From RGIG8748 sp045539515 (GTDB lineage Bacteria > Bacillota > Clostridia > UMGS1810), in contig JAZQFN010000087.1 of the NCBI GenBank assembly GCA_045539515.1, forward strand, positions 3,113-67,112: 64,000 bases of DNA, read 5' to 3'. Below, piece after piece: positions 8,672 through 17,299 of the stretch. Both the position numbers and the translations under genes were made by a program. Each line of letters opens with the position of its first letter. Positions within the stretch are counted from its first letter, which is position 1. Under the pieces are notes generated by a model. That model searched no databases, was not told the origin of the DNA, and worked only from the letters and a program-made list of their open reading frames with translations.

Positions 8672-9091
8672 ATGACAAACTGTAATTGTAAAGCGGATTG
8701 TACCGTACTTGCCGTTGTATCCGCCATAACAGTAGGTATAGTTGCCGCTATTTTAAAGTACACCGCAATAGTGACTGTAACTCCTGCCTTTCTTTGGGTA
8801 CTTTTCGGAATTGGCGTAGTATACCTTGGTTTAAGTCCTGTGATAACGACGACGGCACGCAGAATAAGCTACGGAAACTGCATTTGTCCTGCTACAAGCG
8901 GAATACTTTGGGGTACCCTCGGCACAATACTCACTTCGGTACTGCTTTTGGGTATTGATTTTGCTGCTACAAGCCCTGTGGGCGCTATAGTCTTTGGTAT
9001 TCTCGGAGCATTCTTCACGTTGACATTGGCATCGGTTGCGTGCCTTACAAAATGCGTGGCACGATGTGACGGCGGTGTATGTACCGAATAG
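8672..9091 (+). CDS. small cysteine-rich membrane protein, unknown function
   Basis: 139 residues with four hydrophobic helices. Cysteines cluster at both ends (TNCNCKADC at the N-terminus, CLTKCVARCDGGVC at the C-terminus) and one pair lies between helices 2 and 3 (GNCICPATSG). The longest frame opens at a GTG (8663), but that codon is part of the GGGAGGTGA ribosome-binding site, so the ATG at 8672 is the start. I do not recognise a named family. The paired cysteines could bind a metal or form disulfides, but no function should be read from that. The gene stands alone between convergent or independent neighbours and is followed by a strong terminator. Confidence 0.75.
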   Translation: MTNCNCKADCTVLAVVSAITVGIVAAILKYTAIVTVTPAFLWVLFGIGVVYLGLSPVITTTARRISYGNCICPATSGILWGTLGTILTSVLLLGIDFAATSPVGAIVFGILGAFFTLTLASVACLTKCVARCDGGVCTE

Positions 9092-9159
9092 GTTTTACCC
9101 GACACAACTGAAAATACGCCCGGTAAAGCTAAAGAGTGAAAAGGGTTGTTTCAATTAAC

Positions 9160-9197
9160 AAAAATCCTCAAAGAGCATCACGCTCCTTGAGGATTTT
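9160..9197 (+). terminator. strong bidirectional terminator
   Basis: AAAATCCTCAAAGAGC pairs with GCTCCTTGAGGATTTT (one mismatch, five-base loop) and has T runs on either strand. It lies 69 bases past the small membrane protein gene and isolates it from rnr. Confidence 0.85.
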
Positions 9198-9246
9198 TAA
9201 TTTAAAGCATATTATTTTTTATTTCAATTCAAACTCAATAAAATAG

Positions 9247-9276
9247 TTGTATCTTAATTTAAAAATATGTTATAAT
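9247..9276 (+). promoter_or_regulatory. promoter of the rnr-smpB unit
   Basis: A perfect TATAAT at 9271-9276 with a poor -35 (TTGTAT, 18-base spacer), 32 bases upstream of the rnr ATG and its AGAGG site. Confidence 0.5.
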
Positions 9277-9307
9277 ATATAAGACATAAATAAAAAGAGG
9301 AAAATCT

Positions 9308-11407
9308 ATGAATCGCAAAGAAACTATACTTGAATTTTTAAAAGACGAAAAGTACCCTCCTGTAAATGTTGAAGAGATGATGCTGATGCTTGACATTCCC
9401 TTTGACGACAGAGAGGAGCTTATGCTTATACTGGACGACCTTGTAGGAGAAGGGTCTGTAATAAAATCTGCAAAAAAGAAATACGGCTCCCCCGAAAAAA
9501 TGGGATTTGTGGTGGGAAAGCTGTCTGTAAACCCCAGGGGCTTCGGATTTTTGATAAAAGAAGACGGCGATGTGTTTATACCGCCAAATGACCTTGGGGA
9601 CAGCTTAAACGGTGACAAGGTAATGATAACCCTTACACGCAAAGGCGGCGAAGGCTCGCGCCCGGAAGGAAGAGTGGTAAAAGTAATTGAGCGTGGCTCA
9701 AAGGAAGTTGTGGGTACCTTTCAAAACAGCCGCAACTTTGGATTCGTGATACCCGACGACGAAAGATTTGGCTACGATATATTTATAAAGAAAAGTAAAA
9801 CCTTAAACGCCCGTGACGGCCACAAGGTAGTGGCAAGAATAACCAAATGGCCCGAAAAGGGCAAAAAGCCCGAGGGCGAAATTACAGAGATACTGGGATT
9901 TCCCCACCAAAAGGGCGTAGACATACTTTCCGTAATGCGTGCTCACGGACTTAGTGAGGAATTTCCCCATAAGATTCTCATTCAATCGGACAACATAGAC
10001 GAAACCATATCGGAAGCAGATATTTCGGTACGCACAGATTTCCGAAAAGACCCGGTTATTACCATAGACGGTGCAGACAGCCGTGACTTTGACGATGCTG
10101 TATACGTTACAAAGGAAAACAATATATATACCCTTAGCGTACACATTGCCGATGTTACCCATTATGTTACGGAAAACTCCCCTCTTGACAAAGAGGCCTT
10201 AAAGCGCGGCACAAGCGTGTACTTCCCCGGAAGTGTGGTGCCTATGCTTCCAAAGAAGCTATCCAACGGAATATGCAGTCTTAACCCGAATGAGGACAGA
10301 CTTACCCTTTCGGTAATAATGAAAATAAATGAAAACGGCGAAGTTACAGAGCACTCCATAACCGAAGGGATAATATGTTCAAAGGAGCGTATGACCTATG
10401 ATGATGTAACCGCAATTCTTGAAGGTGACAAAGCTCTAAAAGAGAAGTACAGCCACATATACCCAATGCTGTGCGATATGCAGGATTTAAGCCTTATACT
10501 CCGAAAAAAAAGGCAATCTCGGGGAAGTATAGATTTTGACTTCCCGGAAGTGAAAATAAAAACCGACGACAAAGGTAAAGCCATAGATGTATACAAGTAT
10601 GAGGCAGGCATATCCAACAAGATAATAGAAGAATTTATGCTCATAGCAAACCAAACTGTGGCAGAGGAGTTCTTTTGGGCGGACATACCTTTTGTATACA
10701 GGGTTCACGAAAAGCCTTCGGGCGAAAAGATAGCCGCCTTTAACGACTTTGCAAAGAACCTGGGCTACAGGCTCTCTACATCCCACGAACCACACCCGGG
10801 CGAATTTGCAAAAATACTAAATGACATAAAAGGCACAAGAGAAGAACTGCTTATAAGCAAGGTGATGCTGCGCTCACTTATGAAAGCAAGATACGCTCCC
10901 GAGTGTCTGGGGCATTTTGGATTGAGCTTTAAATATTATTGTCACTTCACCTCCCCCATCCGCAGGTACCCTGACCTTGCCATACACAGGATAATAAAGG
11001 AATTTATTAAATACGGTATGGACGAAAAGAGAATGCGTTACTTCCGCAAGTTTGCAGAAGAGGCTTCCTTAAAATCCAGCGAAGCGGAAATTGCCGCCAT
11101 GGAAGCTGAAAGAGAAGCCGATGATATGAAAAAAGCAGAATATATGCAAAGTTTTATCGGAGAAGACTTTGAAGGAATTATTTCTTCGGTTACAAGCTTT
11201 GGATTTTTTGCGGAGCTGGAAAATGGCATTGAAGGTCTTGTGAGAATGACAGACCTTAAGGACGACTACTATATCTTTAACGAAAAGGATTTTTCTCTGG
11301 TGGGCGAACACACAGGAAGAACCTTCTTAATAGGCGACAGAGTAAACATAACAGTTGCCAACGCAAGCCCGAAAACAAGACAGATAGATTTTATATTAAA
11401 GGATTGA
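9308..11407 (+). CDS. rnr: ribonuclease R
   Basis: 699-residue 3'-5' exoribonuclease of the RNB family that degrades structured RNA and partners with SmpB-tmRNA in trans-translation. Domain order: N-terminal winged-helix segment (1-65), two cold-shock domains (about 70-220, with NPRGFGFLIKEDGDVFIPPND and NSRNFGFVIPDDERFGYDIFI), the RNB catalytic domain with its metal-binding aspartates in DGADSRDFDDAVYV (about 258-270), ARYAPECLGHFGLSFKYY followed by CHFTSPIRRYPDL, and a C-terminal S1 domain (FEGIISSVTSFGFFAELENGIEGLV). Length is normal for Gram-positive RNase R. smpB follows after 8 bases, the widespread Bacillota arrangement. Confidence 0.97.
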   Translation: MNRKETILEFLKDEKYPPVNVEEMMLMLDIPFDDREELMLILDDLVGEGSVIKSAKKKYGSPEKMGFVVGKLSVNPRGFGFLIKEDGDVFIPPNDLGDSLNGDKVMITLTRKGGEGSRPEGRVVKVIERGSKEVVGTFQNSRNFGFVIPDDERFGYDIFIKKSKTLNARDGHKVVARITKWPEKGKKPEGEITEILGFPHQKGVDILSVMRAHGLSEEFPHKILIQSDNIDETISEADISVRTDFRKDPVITIDGADSRDFDDAVYVTKENNIYTLSVHIADVTHYVTENSPLDKEALKRGTSVYFPGSVVPMLPKKLSNGICSLNPNEDRLTLSVIMKINENGEVTEHSITEGIICSKERMTYDDVTAILEGDKALKEKYSHIYPMLCDMQDLSLILRKKRQSRGSIDFDFPEVKIKTDDKGKAIDVYKYEAGISNKIIEEFMLIANQTVAEEFFWADIPFVYRVHEKPSGEKIAAFNDFAKNLGYRLSTSHEPHPGEFAKILNDIKGTREELLISKVMLRSLMKARYAPECLGHFGLSFKYYCHFTSPIRRYPDLAIHRIIKEFIKYGMDEKRMRYFRKFAEEASLKSSEAEIAAMEAEREADDMKKAEYMQSFIGEDFEGIISSVTSFGFFAELENGIEGLVRMTDLKDDYYIFNEKDFSLVGEHTGRTFLIGDRVNITVANASPKTRQIDFILKD

Positions 11408-11415
11408 CTTAATTT

Positions 11416-11883
11416 ATGGCAGAAAAAGACAGCATCAAACTTATATCTCAAAACAAAAAAGCATACCACGACTACTTTATAGAGGAAACCTACGAATGCG
11501 GTATATCCCTTGCGGGAACCGAGGTAAAGTCTGTGAGAAACGGTCAGGTAAACCTGAAAGACAGCTTTGCATCGGTAACTGCCGGTGAAGTATGGGTAAC
11601 CGGTATGCACATAAGCCCCTACGAAAAAGGCAACATCTTTAACAAAGACCCATTAAGAGAAAGAAAGCTCCTTATGCACAAATCAGAAATATTAAGACTT
11701 CTTGGGAAAGTCAAAGAGGACGGCTATTCCCTTATACCCACCAAGGTGTACCTTAAAGGCTCCAAGGTGAAAATAGAGCTTGCTCTGGCAAAGGGCAAAA
11801 AGCTCTATGACAAGAGAGCTGCAATAGCCGACAAAGAGGCAAAACGAAGAATAGACAGAAAGATAAAAGAATACAATCAGTAA
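11416..11883 (+). CDS. smpB: SsrA-binding protein SmpB
   Basis: 155-residue tmRNA-binding protein needed for ribosome rescue. It shows the family's beta-barrel core: LISQNKKAYHDYFIEETYECGISLAGTEVKS with the near-invariant AGTEVKSVR, then MHISPYEKGNIFNKDP and LRERKLLMHKSEI, and the basic C-terminal tail GKKLYDKRAAIADKEAKRRIDRKIKE that reaches the decoding centre. It is translated directly after rnr. The tmRNA gene itself is not in the 20 bases that follow, and I did not find it in the window. Confidence 0.97.
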   Translation: MAEKDSIKLISQNKKAYHDYFIEETYECGISLAGTEVKSVRNGQVNLKDSFASVTAGEVWVTGMHISPYEKGNIFNKDPLRERKLLMHKSEILRLLGKVKEDGYSLIPTKVYLKGSKVKIELALAKGKKLYDKRAAIADKEAKRRIDRKIKEYNQ

Positions 11884-11903
11884 TACACAAAGGAGAAATA
11901 TCC

Positions 11904-12815
11904 ATGAAAAAGAAAATCGGTTTATCTGTATTCAGCTTTCAGCACAAATACGACGAAAAGAAATCAATTGAACTGGCAAAGAAAGCGGGAGCTGATGCGG
12001 TTGATTTGAACCTTTGCGGAGAAAACTACGACTACAGAAACACGGACAGCATCTATGTCAAAAGTGATGAAGAAATCTATAGCTACTTTAAATCTGTTGG
12101 AGATTATGCAAAGGAAATCGGCATAGAGATAGCACAGACTCACGGCAGAATAGAAGGCTTTAAAAATATAACGGAAGAGGACGATGCCCTTATAGCAAAT
12201 GCCCGTCTGGACTTATTGGCAACTGCTGCCATGGGATGTGATATATGCGTAATGCACTCCGTTACCACCATATTTTTAGGCCCCGATGCAGACCCCGACC
12301 TATACAGGGATTTAAACTACGATATGTTTACAAAAATCCTCGCCTTTGCCAAAAAATATAATGTTAAAGTTGCCACAGAAACCTTTGGCGATGCCGCAAG
12401 ATTTGGTTGTTGCGACTTTTTCGGAAACATTGACGAATTTATAAACAGCTACAACCGCATAAAGGCAACCCCGGAGCTGGGAGATTACTATGTAACCTGC
12501 GTAGACACAGGTCACTCCAACAAAGCAATGCGCTTTGATAACCCCACCCCCGGCGATGTAATAAGAAAGCTGGGAAGCTCTGTAAAAGTGCTTCACCTGC
12601 ACGACAACGACACCTTAACCGACCAGCATAAGGTGCCTATGACCGGATGCATTGACTGGGAGGATGTGTTAAACGCTCTTGACGAAATAGGCTATGACGG
12701 CGTATACAATATGGAGGTAGTTCTGGAATGTTTTGGCGAAGGAATTGAAGAAGAAACTGCCGCCTACGCTGTGAAAGTTATGAGAAACATGCTGGATAAG
12801 CATTATGAGAATTAA
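11904..12815 (+). CDS. sugar phosphate isomerase/epimerase (AP endonuclease 2-like TIM barrel)
   Basis: 303-residue TIM-barrel protein of the xylose-isomerase-like/AP-endonuclease-2 superfamily. Metal-site features at the barrel mouth are visible: ATETFGDAARFG (Glu), CVDTGHSNKA (Asp-x-x-His), KVLHLHDND (His-x-His-x-x-Asp) and YNMEVVLE (Glu). Such enzymes isomerise or epimerise sugars, inositols or keto-sugars in the cytosol with a divalent metal. The specific substrate cannot be deduced. A good GGAGAAA site precedes the ATG and the gene follows smpB by 20 bases, so it may be read from the rnr promoter. It is one of four related barrels in this window. Confidence 0.85.
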   Translation: MKKKIGLSVFSFQHKYDEKKSIELAKKAGADAVDLNLCGENYDYRNTDSIYVKSDEEIYSYFKSVGDYAKEIGIEIAQTHGRIEGFKNITEEDDALIANARLDLLATAAMGCDICVMHSVTTIFLGPDADPDLYRDLNYDMFTKILAFAKKYNVKVATETFGDAARFGCCDFFGNIDEFINSYNRIKATPELGDYYVTCVDTGHSNKAMRFDNPTPGDVIRKLGSSVKVLHLHDNDTLTDQHKVPMTGCIDWEDVLNALDEIGYDGVYNMEVVLECFGEGIEEETAAYAVKVMRNMLDKHYEN

Positions 12816-12834
12816 ATTAACCTAAAATACATAA

Positions 12835-12880
12835 AAAGGTCTGTAAAACGAATTTATCGTCTTACAGACCTTTGCTTTTT
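12835..12880 (+). terminator. bidirectional terminator between convergent genes
   Basis: AAAGGTCTGTAA and TTACAGACCTTT form a 12-bp stem, extended inside by ACGA/TCGT, with T-rich sequence downstream on the plus strand and near-symmetry for the convergent CocE-type gene. Confidence 0.85.
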
Positions 12881-12887
12881 ATAAAGT

Positions 12888-14459
12888 TTATTCCACGGGG
12901 ATTTCCAGATAGGATTTGTCAAGATATACCGTGTTGCGAGCCACCTTTGCTCTTGTCTGCTCGCTGAAAAGTCCTCTGTAATTGGTATGACGCACATAGT
13001 TGTTGGCATCGGCTGATGCTATGTCTATGCGAAGTCTTTCACCTGTTTTTACCATAAATGCATGTTCATCGAATGTAAAAGGAATTTCCACCACATCGCC
13101 TGGCTTGTAATCGGGATAAAATTCGCTCAAGGAATGAATGTCCTCTCTTAAGCCGTAATCTCCCCCATCTTTTGTTATGGAGGTTCTTATGTAAAATGCA
13201 GTGTCTTCGCAATCGGAAGAAACCGTAATCCTTGCGGTCATATTTCCCTTTACAAGAACATTTTGTTTAAACGGTTCTGTGTAAATGCTTACTATGTCAT
13301 AACGGGCATTGGGTGGATTTTCAAACGCCACTCCCCCAAAGTTTGATGAAAGTCCGCCGGGAAATGCCGGAGGGTCAAAGGGGTTGTAGGTATAAGTAAC
13401 AGCCTTATCACCCAGAGGGAACTTGATGCTTTCTTTTGCTGTGTAGAAATCGTCGGTTGCCCACTTGTTTAAGAAAAGCTTGTAGTATGTAACCTTGCCG
13501 GGCTTAATGGGAGCCTCTCTCTTTCCAAGAACATAGTCGCACCAGTCCACATCGTATTCCATGCCAAACTGCTGTGCCCTGCTTGCCTTCGGGAAAGGAA
13601 TGGGACTTGAAGAAGGATCATCCCCATGGTCGTAGGCGGATACCACAAAGGCACAACTTGACTTGGCATCATCGGACATATCCTGCCACATATCGAAAAC
13701 TCCGCCTTCAAATATATCGTACCAGGAGGTTTCTATAAGCACGGGGATTTTAACATTTTTAAGAGCGTATCTTTCCTTGCCGCCCCCTAAATGTGTATCC
13801 CAGAAAGGGTCATCCCTGCGTGGATGTTTAAGAATTTCATCATAATCGGGTGCACTCTCACCGTAAACCGTTTTAGTAAAATCAGATAAAGGCAACGTAT
13901 TGAATGCACTTTTACTGTAGTTCTTGGTAATGCCGTTACGCACCTTGTACATTTCGGTAATAAACCAGTCACCATAAAGAGCAGTTTTAAAATGTCCGTT
14001 ACGGTAGCAGAAGGTGTAACGCTCGGTATCACGCACACGAAGCACCGCACCCTTTATATCCTCGGCAAAAGGAGCTGTGGCATAGTGTACCTCACAGCAA
14101 TAGCTGCCGCCCCAAAGGAAAAGCTCTCCGTTGTAGAAGCTTTGTTTTCTTATATATTCCTGAAGATTTAATCCGTCTTCTCTTTCGTTTACAAATGGGT
14201 CGCACTCACCTTCGCTCTTGCCACGACCTCTGCAATGCTGAAATACTACTGCATATCCCCTTTTAAGCCACTTTTCGTTTTCTGTCATATACATCATAAG
14301 CAGCTTTTCATCGGAATGAACCGTGGTGGGGTTTACATAAGGGTTACGCTTTATAACCGTAGGAAATTTTCCTTCCTTTGACGGAAGCATAACTGCCGTA
14401 TACAGCTTATGTCCGCCGCTTTCTATATACTCATTGTAGCCGTAGTAAGTGAGTTCCAT
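12888..14459 (-). CDS. CocE/NonD-family alpha/beta hydrolase
   Basis: 523 residues, matching the X-Pro dipeptidyl-peptidase S15-like family. The N-terminal alpha/beta-hydrolase domain has the oxyanion-side segment FPTVIKRNPYVN, the GRGKSEG turn (FQHCRGRGKSEGECDPF) and the nucleophile elbow WGGSYCC (Ser flanked by Gly). The cap and the jelly-roll C-terminal domain follow, with TARITVSSDCEDTAFYIRT and GERLRIDIASADANNYVRHTNYRG. Members cleave esters or proline peptides; with no signal peptide it is probably cytosolic. The cysteine pair after the nucleophile is not the usual Gly/Met. The gene reads away from yitT, 15 bases separate them, and the start has a clear ATG at 14459. Confidence 0.85.
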   Translation of the reverse strand: MELTYYGYNEYIESGGHKLYTAVMLPSKEGKFPTVIKRNPYVNPTTVHSDEKLLMMYMTENEKWLKRGYAVVFQHCRGRGKSEGECDPFVNEREDGLNLQEYIRKQSFYNGELFLWGGSYCCEVHYATAPFAEDIKGAVLRVRDTERYTFCYRNGHFKTALYGDWFITEMYKVRNGITKNYSKSAFNTLPLSDFTKTVYGESAPDYDEILKHPRRDDPFWDTHLGGGKERYALKNVKIPVLIETSWYDIFEGGVFDMWQDMSDDAKSSCAFVVSAYDHGDDPSSSPIPFPKASRAQQFGMEYDVDWCDYVLGKREAPIKPGKVTYYKLFLNKWATDDFYTAKESIKFPLGDKAVTYTYNPFDPPAFPGGLSSNFGGVAFENPPNARYDIVSIYTEPFKQNVLVKGNMTARITVSSDCEDTAFYIRTSITKDGGDYGLREDIHSLSEFYPDYKPGDVVEIPFTFDEHAFMVKTGERLRIDIASADANNYVRHTNYRGLFSEQTRAKVARNTVYLDKSYLEIPVE

Positions 14460-14474
14460 AGTATGTCCTCTTTT

Positions 14475-15320
14475 CTATATACTTCGAAATCCCCTGCCTA
14501 TAATCTCGCTGCTTGTAGTGACTATAATAAAAGCGTGGGGATCTATTTCTTTGATTTTACTTCTGAGCTTTACAGCCTCAATTCGTTTACAAACCGTATG
14601 AATCATTGTTTTTTCTTCACCGGTGTAGTAGCCTATTACTGAATCCACCGTTACACCGTGATGCATATTCTCGATAATATAGTCTGCAATTTCTTCCTTT
14701 TTGGAAGTAATTACAACAAAGTATTTACAGGTATTTAAGCTTTCTATAACCGTATCCACTATAAACGCCTTGGAGAAAAGACCCAAAAGCGAAAACAAAC
14801 CAGCCTTGATACCAAATACCCAAAATGAGCTTGCCGCCACCACAAAATCTGTAACCAAAAGAGCCTTGCCTACATCTATGCTGGAGTATTTCTTTAATAT
14901 AAGCGCCACTATGTCGGTACCGCCGGAGGAGGCATTGGCATTGAATATCATTGCCGAGCCTATGGATGTAAGAAGCATTGCATACACAAGTTCCAATAAG
15001 GGCTGGTCGGAAAGAGGAGCCGTGAGCGGAACCACAATTTCCAATACAAAGGTTATAGCAGAATAAAGCATACTGCAGTATACCGTCATAAGGCCTGTCT
15101 TCTTGCCGAGGATAATAAAGCCCAACACAAGCAGTGCAATATTAAGTATCCAAATCCATGCACCTGCAGTAATTGCGGGAGCCGTAAATTTGGCAAGAAT
15201 GGTACCTATACCGGTAACACCGCCTGTAGCAAAGCCGTTGGGAATTTTAAAGAAGTATACGCCCATAGCAAGGAGTATACAGCCTAATGTCATCATAATA
15301 AAAGATGTAAATTTTTTCAT
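14475..15320 (-). CDS. YitT family membrane protein
   Basis: 281 residues: five membrane helices (YitT_membrane, formerly DUF161) followed by a soluble DUF2179 domain of about 80 residues at the C-terminus. The membrane part shows FKIPNGFATGGVTGIGTIL, ANASSGGTDIVALILKKYSSIDVGKALL, both signature stretches. The soluble part shows VITSKKEEIADYIIENMHHGVTVDSVIGYYTGEEKTMIHTVCKR. The family is common in Bacillota with no settled function; some members have been proposed as transporters. The ATG is preceded by GGAGAAG with ideal spacing. Two tandem consensus promoters lie upstream, so expression is probably strong. Confidence 0.92.
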   Translation of the reverse strand: MKKFTSFIMMTLGCILLAMGVYFFKIPNGFATGGVTGIGTILAKFTAPAITAGAWIWILNIALLVLGFIILGKKTGLMTVYCSMLYSAITFVLEIVVPLTAPLSDQPLLELVYAMLLTSIGSAMIFNANASSGGTDIVALILKKYSSIDVGKALLVTDFVVAASSFWVFGIKAGLFSLLGLFSKAFIVDTVIESLNTCKYFVVITSKKEEIADYIIENMHHGVTVDSVIGYYTGEEKTMIHTVCKRIEAVKLRSKIKEIDPHAFIIVTTSSEIIGRGFRSI

Positions 15321-15359
15321 AGTTTATCTTCTCCGAAATTTAGTATTTCCATCCTTATT

Positions 15360-15388
15360 ATTATAAAACAAAGGAAAATTCCGGTCAA
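15360..15388 (-). promoter_or_regulatory. proximal promoter of the yitT-type gene
   Basis: Minus-strand TTGACC, 17-base spacer, perfect TATAAT, about 40 bases from the ATG. Confidence 0.7.
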
Positions 15389-15445
15389 TAACGCCCCTGC
15401 AACTGCATTGACTTATTTATGAAACAAATATGCATCTCTTTTAAA

Positions 15446-15474
15446 ATTATATCAACGAAAGGTATCAAAGTCAA
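15446..15474 (-). promoter_or_regulatory. distal promoter of the yitT-type gene
   Basis: Minus-strand TTGACT, 17-base spacer, perfect TATAAT, 86 bases farther upstream than the proximal one. Two near-consensus promoters in tandem suggest dual control or simply high basal transcription. Confidence 0.6.
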
Positions 15475-15486
15475 GATATAGCGTGG

Positions 15487-15516
15487 GAAGATTCTTCGCT
15501 ACGCTCGGAATGACAT
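15487..15516 (+). repeat. dispersed palindromic repeat, copy 1 (GAAGATTCTTCGC family)
   Basis: GAAGATTCTTCGCTACGCTC followed by GGAATGACAT. Related copies lie near 24.0, 28.3, 38.6 and 58.8 kb, always intergenic or at a gene end. It resembles REP-type extragenic palindromes that I recall from many bacterial genomes. Confidence 0.75.
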
Positions 15517-15543
15517 AGTTAAAATGAAAAATTGCAAATAAGA

Positions 15544-15584
15544 AAAAGGCAAAGATTCCGATTTTTAGGAACCTTTGCCTTTTA
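15544..15584 (-). terminator. terminator of the amidohydrolase gene
   Basis: AAAAGGCAAAG pairs with CTTTGCCTTTT (interior TTCC/GGAA extension), giving a long stem followed by a T run on the minus strand. Confidence 0.85.
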
Positions 15585-15592
15585 TTGTTAAA

Positions 15593-17287
15593 TTATTTTT
15601 CTATTATTCCAAAACCTTCGTCAAAATGCTTGCCCGACAAAGCCCGTCTTTGGATTTCCTTTGCAAGAGAGCTTTTTGCCTCGAAATCCCCTACGGTTTC
15701 CCAGCGGGTATTCCATTTAAAAAGATACTGCACAATGGAATCGTGAGGGTGACGGCGGATGATTTCGAACATCCTTATAAACTTGCCTATGTTACTTTCT
15801 GGACTTACGATTTCCTCCGGGTCGGAGCCGAGAAGCCAGGAATCGCAGGTAAAGCATTTGTAGTTATAGTCAGGATAGTACTTTGCAAAGAATTCCCTTG
15901 CCATAACAAGAGATGCTTTGCATTCTTCCGACTTCAAGGGACCTCTTTCGGGAATGTGGATTTCTATGATTGGGTCACCTTTTTTAAGACCTTTTTTCTC
16001 AATATCTTCGGGAAGAGTATTCATACAGAACTGAAGTCTGCCAAGCTTATAAAGCCTTGAAGTAAGGTGGTTGGAAAGCCATGGTAGCTCGCCTAAATAC
16101 AGCTCACCCTTTACCTCGCTCCAGATATTTGTCCACACGGAAATATCTATAAGAGTATCTATGAGGATTTCCTCGGGTATGCCCTTTTCTTCGTATGTAT
16201 TTTTAAGTTCTTCGCACATATAAAGAAAAGACAAAAGGTTCTTTTTGCCATCGGTGCAGTCGGTATCGTATGCGGAAAGTCGTGTATAATCGGGAATATC
16301 GATTTCGGCAAGTGCCTTATAGAACTCCTCGTCAAACTCGGGGTCAAATCCTATTTTTTTATACCAGTATTCTATGATTTCCCTTGTATCTTCGCCTTTG
16401 GCGCTCCAGGTGTTGGCATTGTCCGGAACCGGGCTTAAATGAGGAATTTTAACTTCCGTTTTGCCAAGAAATCTCAAAAGGTTATGGTAGTATATATCCT
16501 CTCTCACCTTTTTGCCTACACCATACTTATCCATAAGCTCTCCGTCTTTTTTAAGCCACTTTGCAGCCCACTCACTGTTATAGCATTCGGATGAGCAGTC
16601 TGTGCCGAACAAAAGGTTGTGACCAAAGTCGTAACCGATGTTAAAAAGCTTATTTATAAGGTCATCCCTATACATATCGGGAGTGCCGGGGGTCATATCA
16701 AGAAACATCTCCGCAGTATCTTCCACGGTAAGAGCATTTAAAAACTTGCCGTAAAGAGCAATGCATTCGTCATGCCATGGCCAGGAGCAATGCCCCATAG
16801 AGAAACGAAGTCCCTTAATGGGGATAAGAGCTTCCCAGTTCATGGGGCGGTTGAAGTTTGAAGAAACCTGCCCGTCCCAAAGTATTCCGCTGTGGAAAAA
16901 CACAGGCTTTCCCAGGGCAGCAATAGCCTTTAAAAGCTCAATGGACTTATCTTCGTACACATAGAAATTGGAGCAGATAATCTTAAAACCGTCTATGCCT
17001 CTGTCCACTGCAATTTTTACTTTATTTACAATATCCTCTTCGTAAGGGTGTACCCAAAGAATAGGAAAAAGTCTGCCCTCATAACCCTTTGCGGCATTAA
17101 GCACGGTATCAAGTCTTTCCTCAAAGCCTGCTGTGGGAATAGAGCCTTCATTTTCGTTTCTGTACTCTGACGGAGGACAGGAAAAAAGGCAGCCGCCGTA
17201 CACCCCTGCCGCTTCAAATTCTTTAAGAAGCTTTGGGATATTCTGCTCACTTTCGTTCATATGTATGTGACAATCATATATTTTCAT
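15593..17287 (-). CDS. amidohydrolase-family (metal-dependent) protein with extra C-terminal domain
   Basis: 564 residues. Residues 1 to about 290 are an amidohydrolase-2 type TIM barrel: CHIHMNE near the start (His-x-His metal ligands), KPVFFHSG, FSMGHCSWPW and LLFGTDCSSE supply the remaining His and Asp ligands. The last 270 residues are not explained by that family; they are helical, rich in Trp/Tyr and contain YKLGRLQFCMNTLP and HIPERGPLKSEECKASLVMAREFFAKYYPDY, which resembles the acyltransferase-like regions seen in some carbohydrate-linked proteins. Family usual length is about 300, so this is roughly double. It is followed on the same strand, 12 bases away, by the nitrilase-GDPD gene upstream, implying one transcript. 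Substrate unknown. Confidence 0.8.
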   Translation of the reverse strand: MKIYDCHIHMNESEQNIPKLLKEFEAAGVYGGCLFSCPPSEYRNENEGSIPTAGFEERLDTVLNAAKGYEGRLFPILWVHPYEEDIVNKVKIAVDRGIDGFKIICSNFYVYEDKSIELLKAIAALGKPVFFHSGILWDGQVSSNFNRPMNWEALIPIKGLRFSMGHCSWPWHDECIALYGKFLNALTVEDTAEMFLDMTPGTPDMYRDDLINKLFNIGYDFGHNLLFGTDCSSECYNSEWAAKWLKKDGELMDKYGVGKKVREDIYYHNLLRFLGKTEVKIPHLSPVPDNANTWSAKGEDTREIIEYWYKKIGFDPEFDEEFYKALAEIDIPDYTRLSAYDTDCTDGKKNLLSFLYMCEELKNTYEEKGIPEEILIDTLIDISVWTNIWSEVKGELYLGELPWLSNHLTSRLYKLGRLQFCMNTLPEDIEKKGLKKGDPIIEIHIPERGPLKSEECKASLVMAREFFAKYYPDYNYKCFTCDSWLLGSDPEEIVSPESNIGKFIRMFEIIRRHPHDSIVQYLFKWNTRWETVGDFEAKSSLAKEIQRRALSGKHFDEGFGIIEK

Positions 17288-17299
17288 GTATGTTCCCCC

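Noticed and set aside
11884..11903. tmRNA gene following smpB
   Set aside because: Only 20 bases before the next gene; no tmRNA-like sequence.
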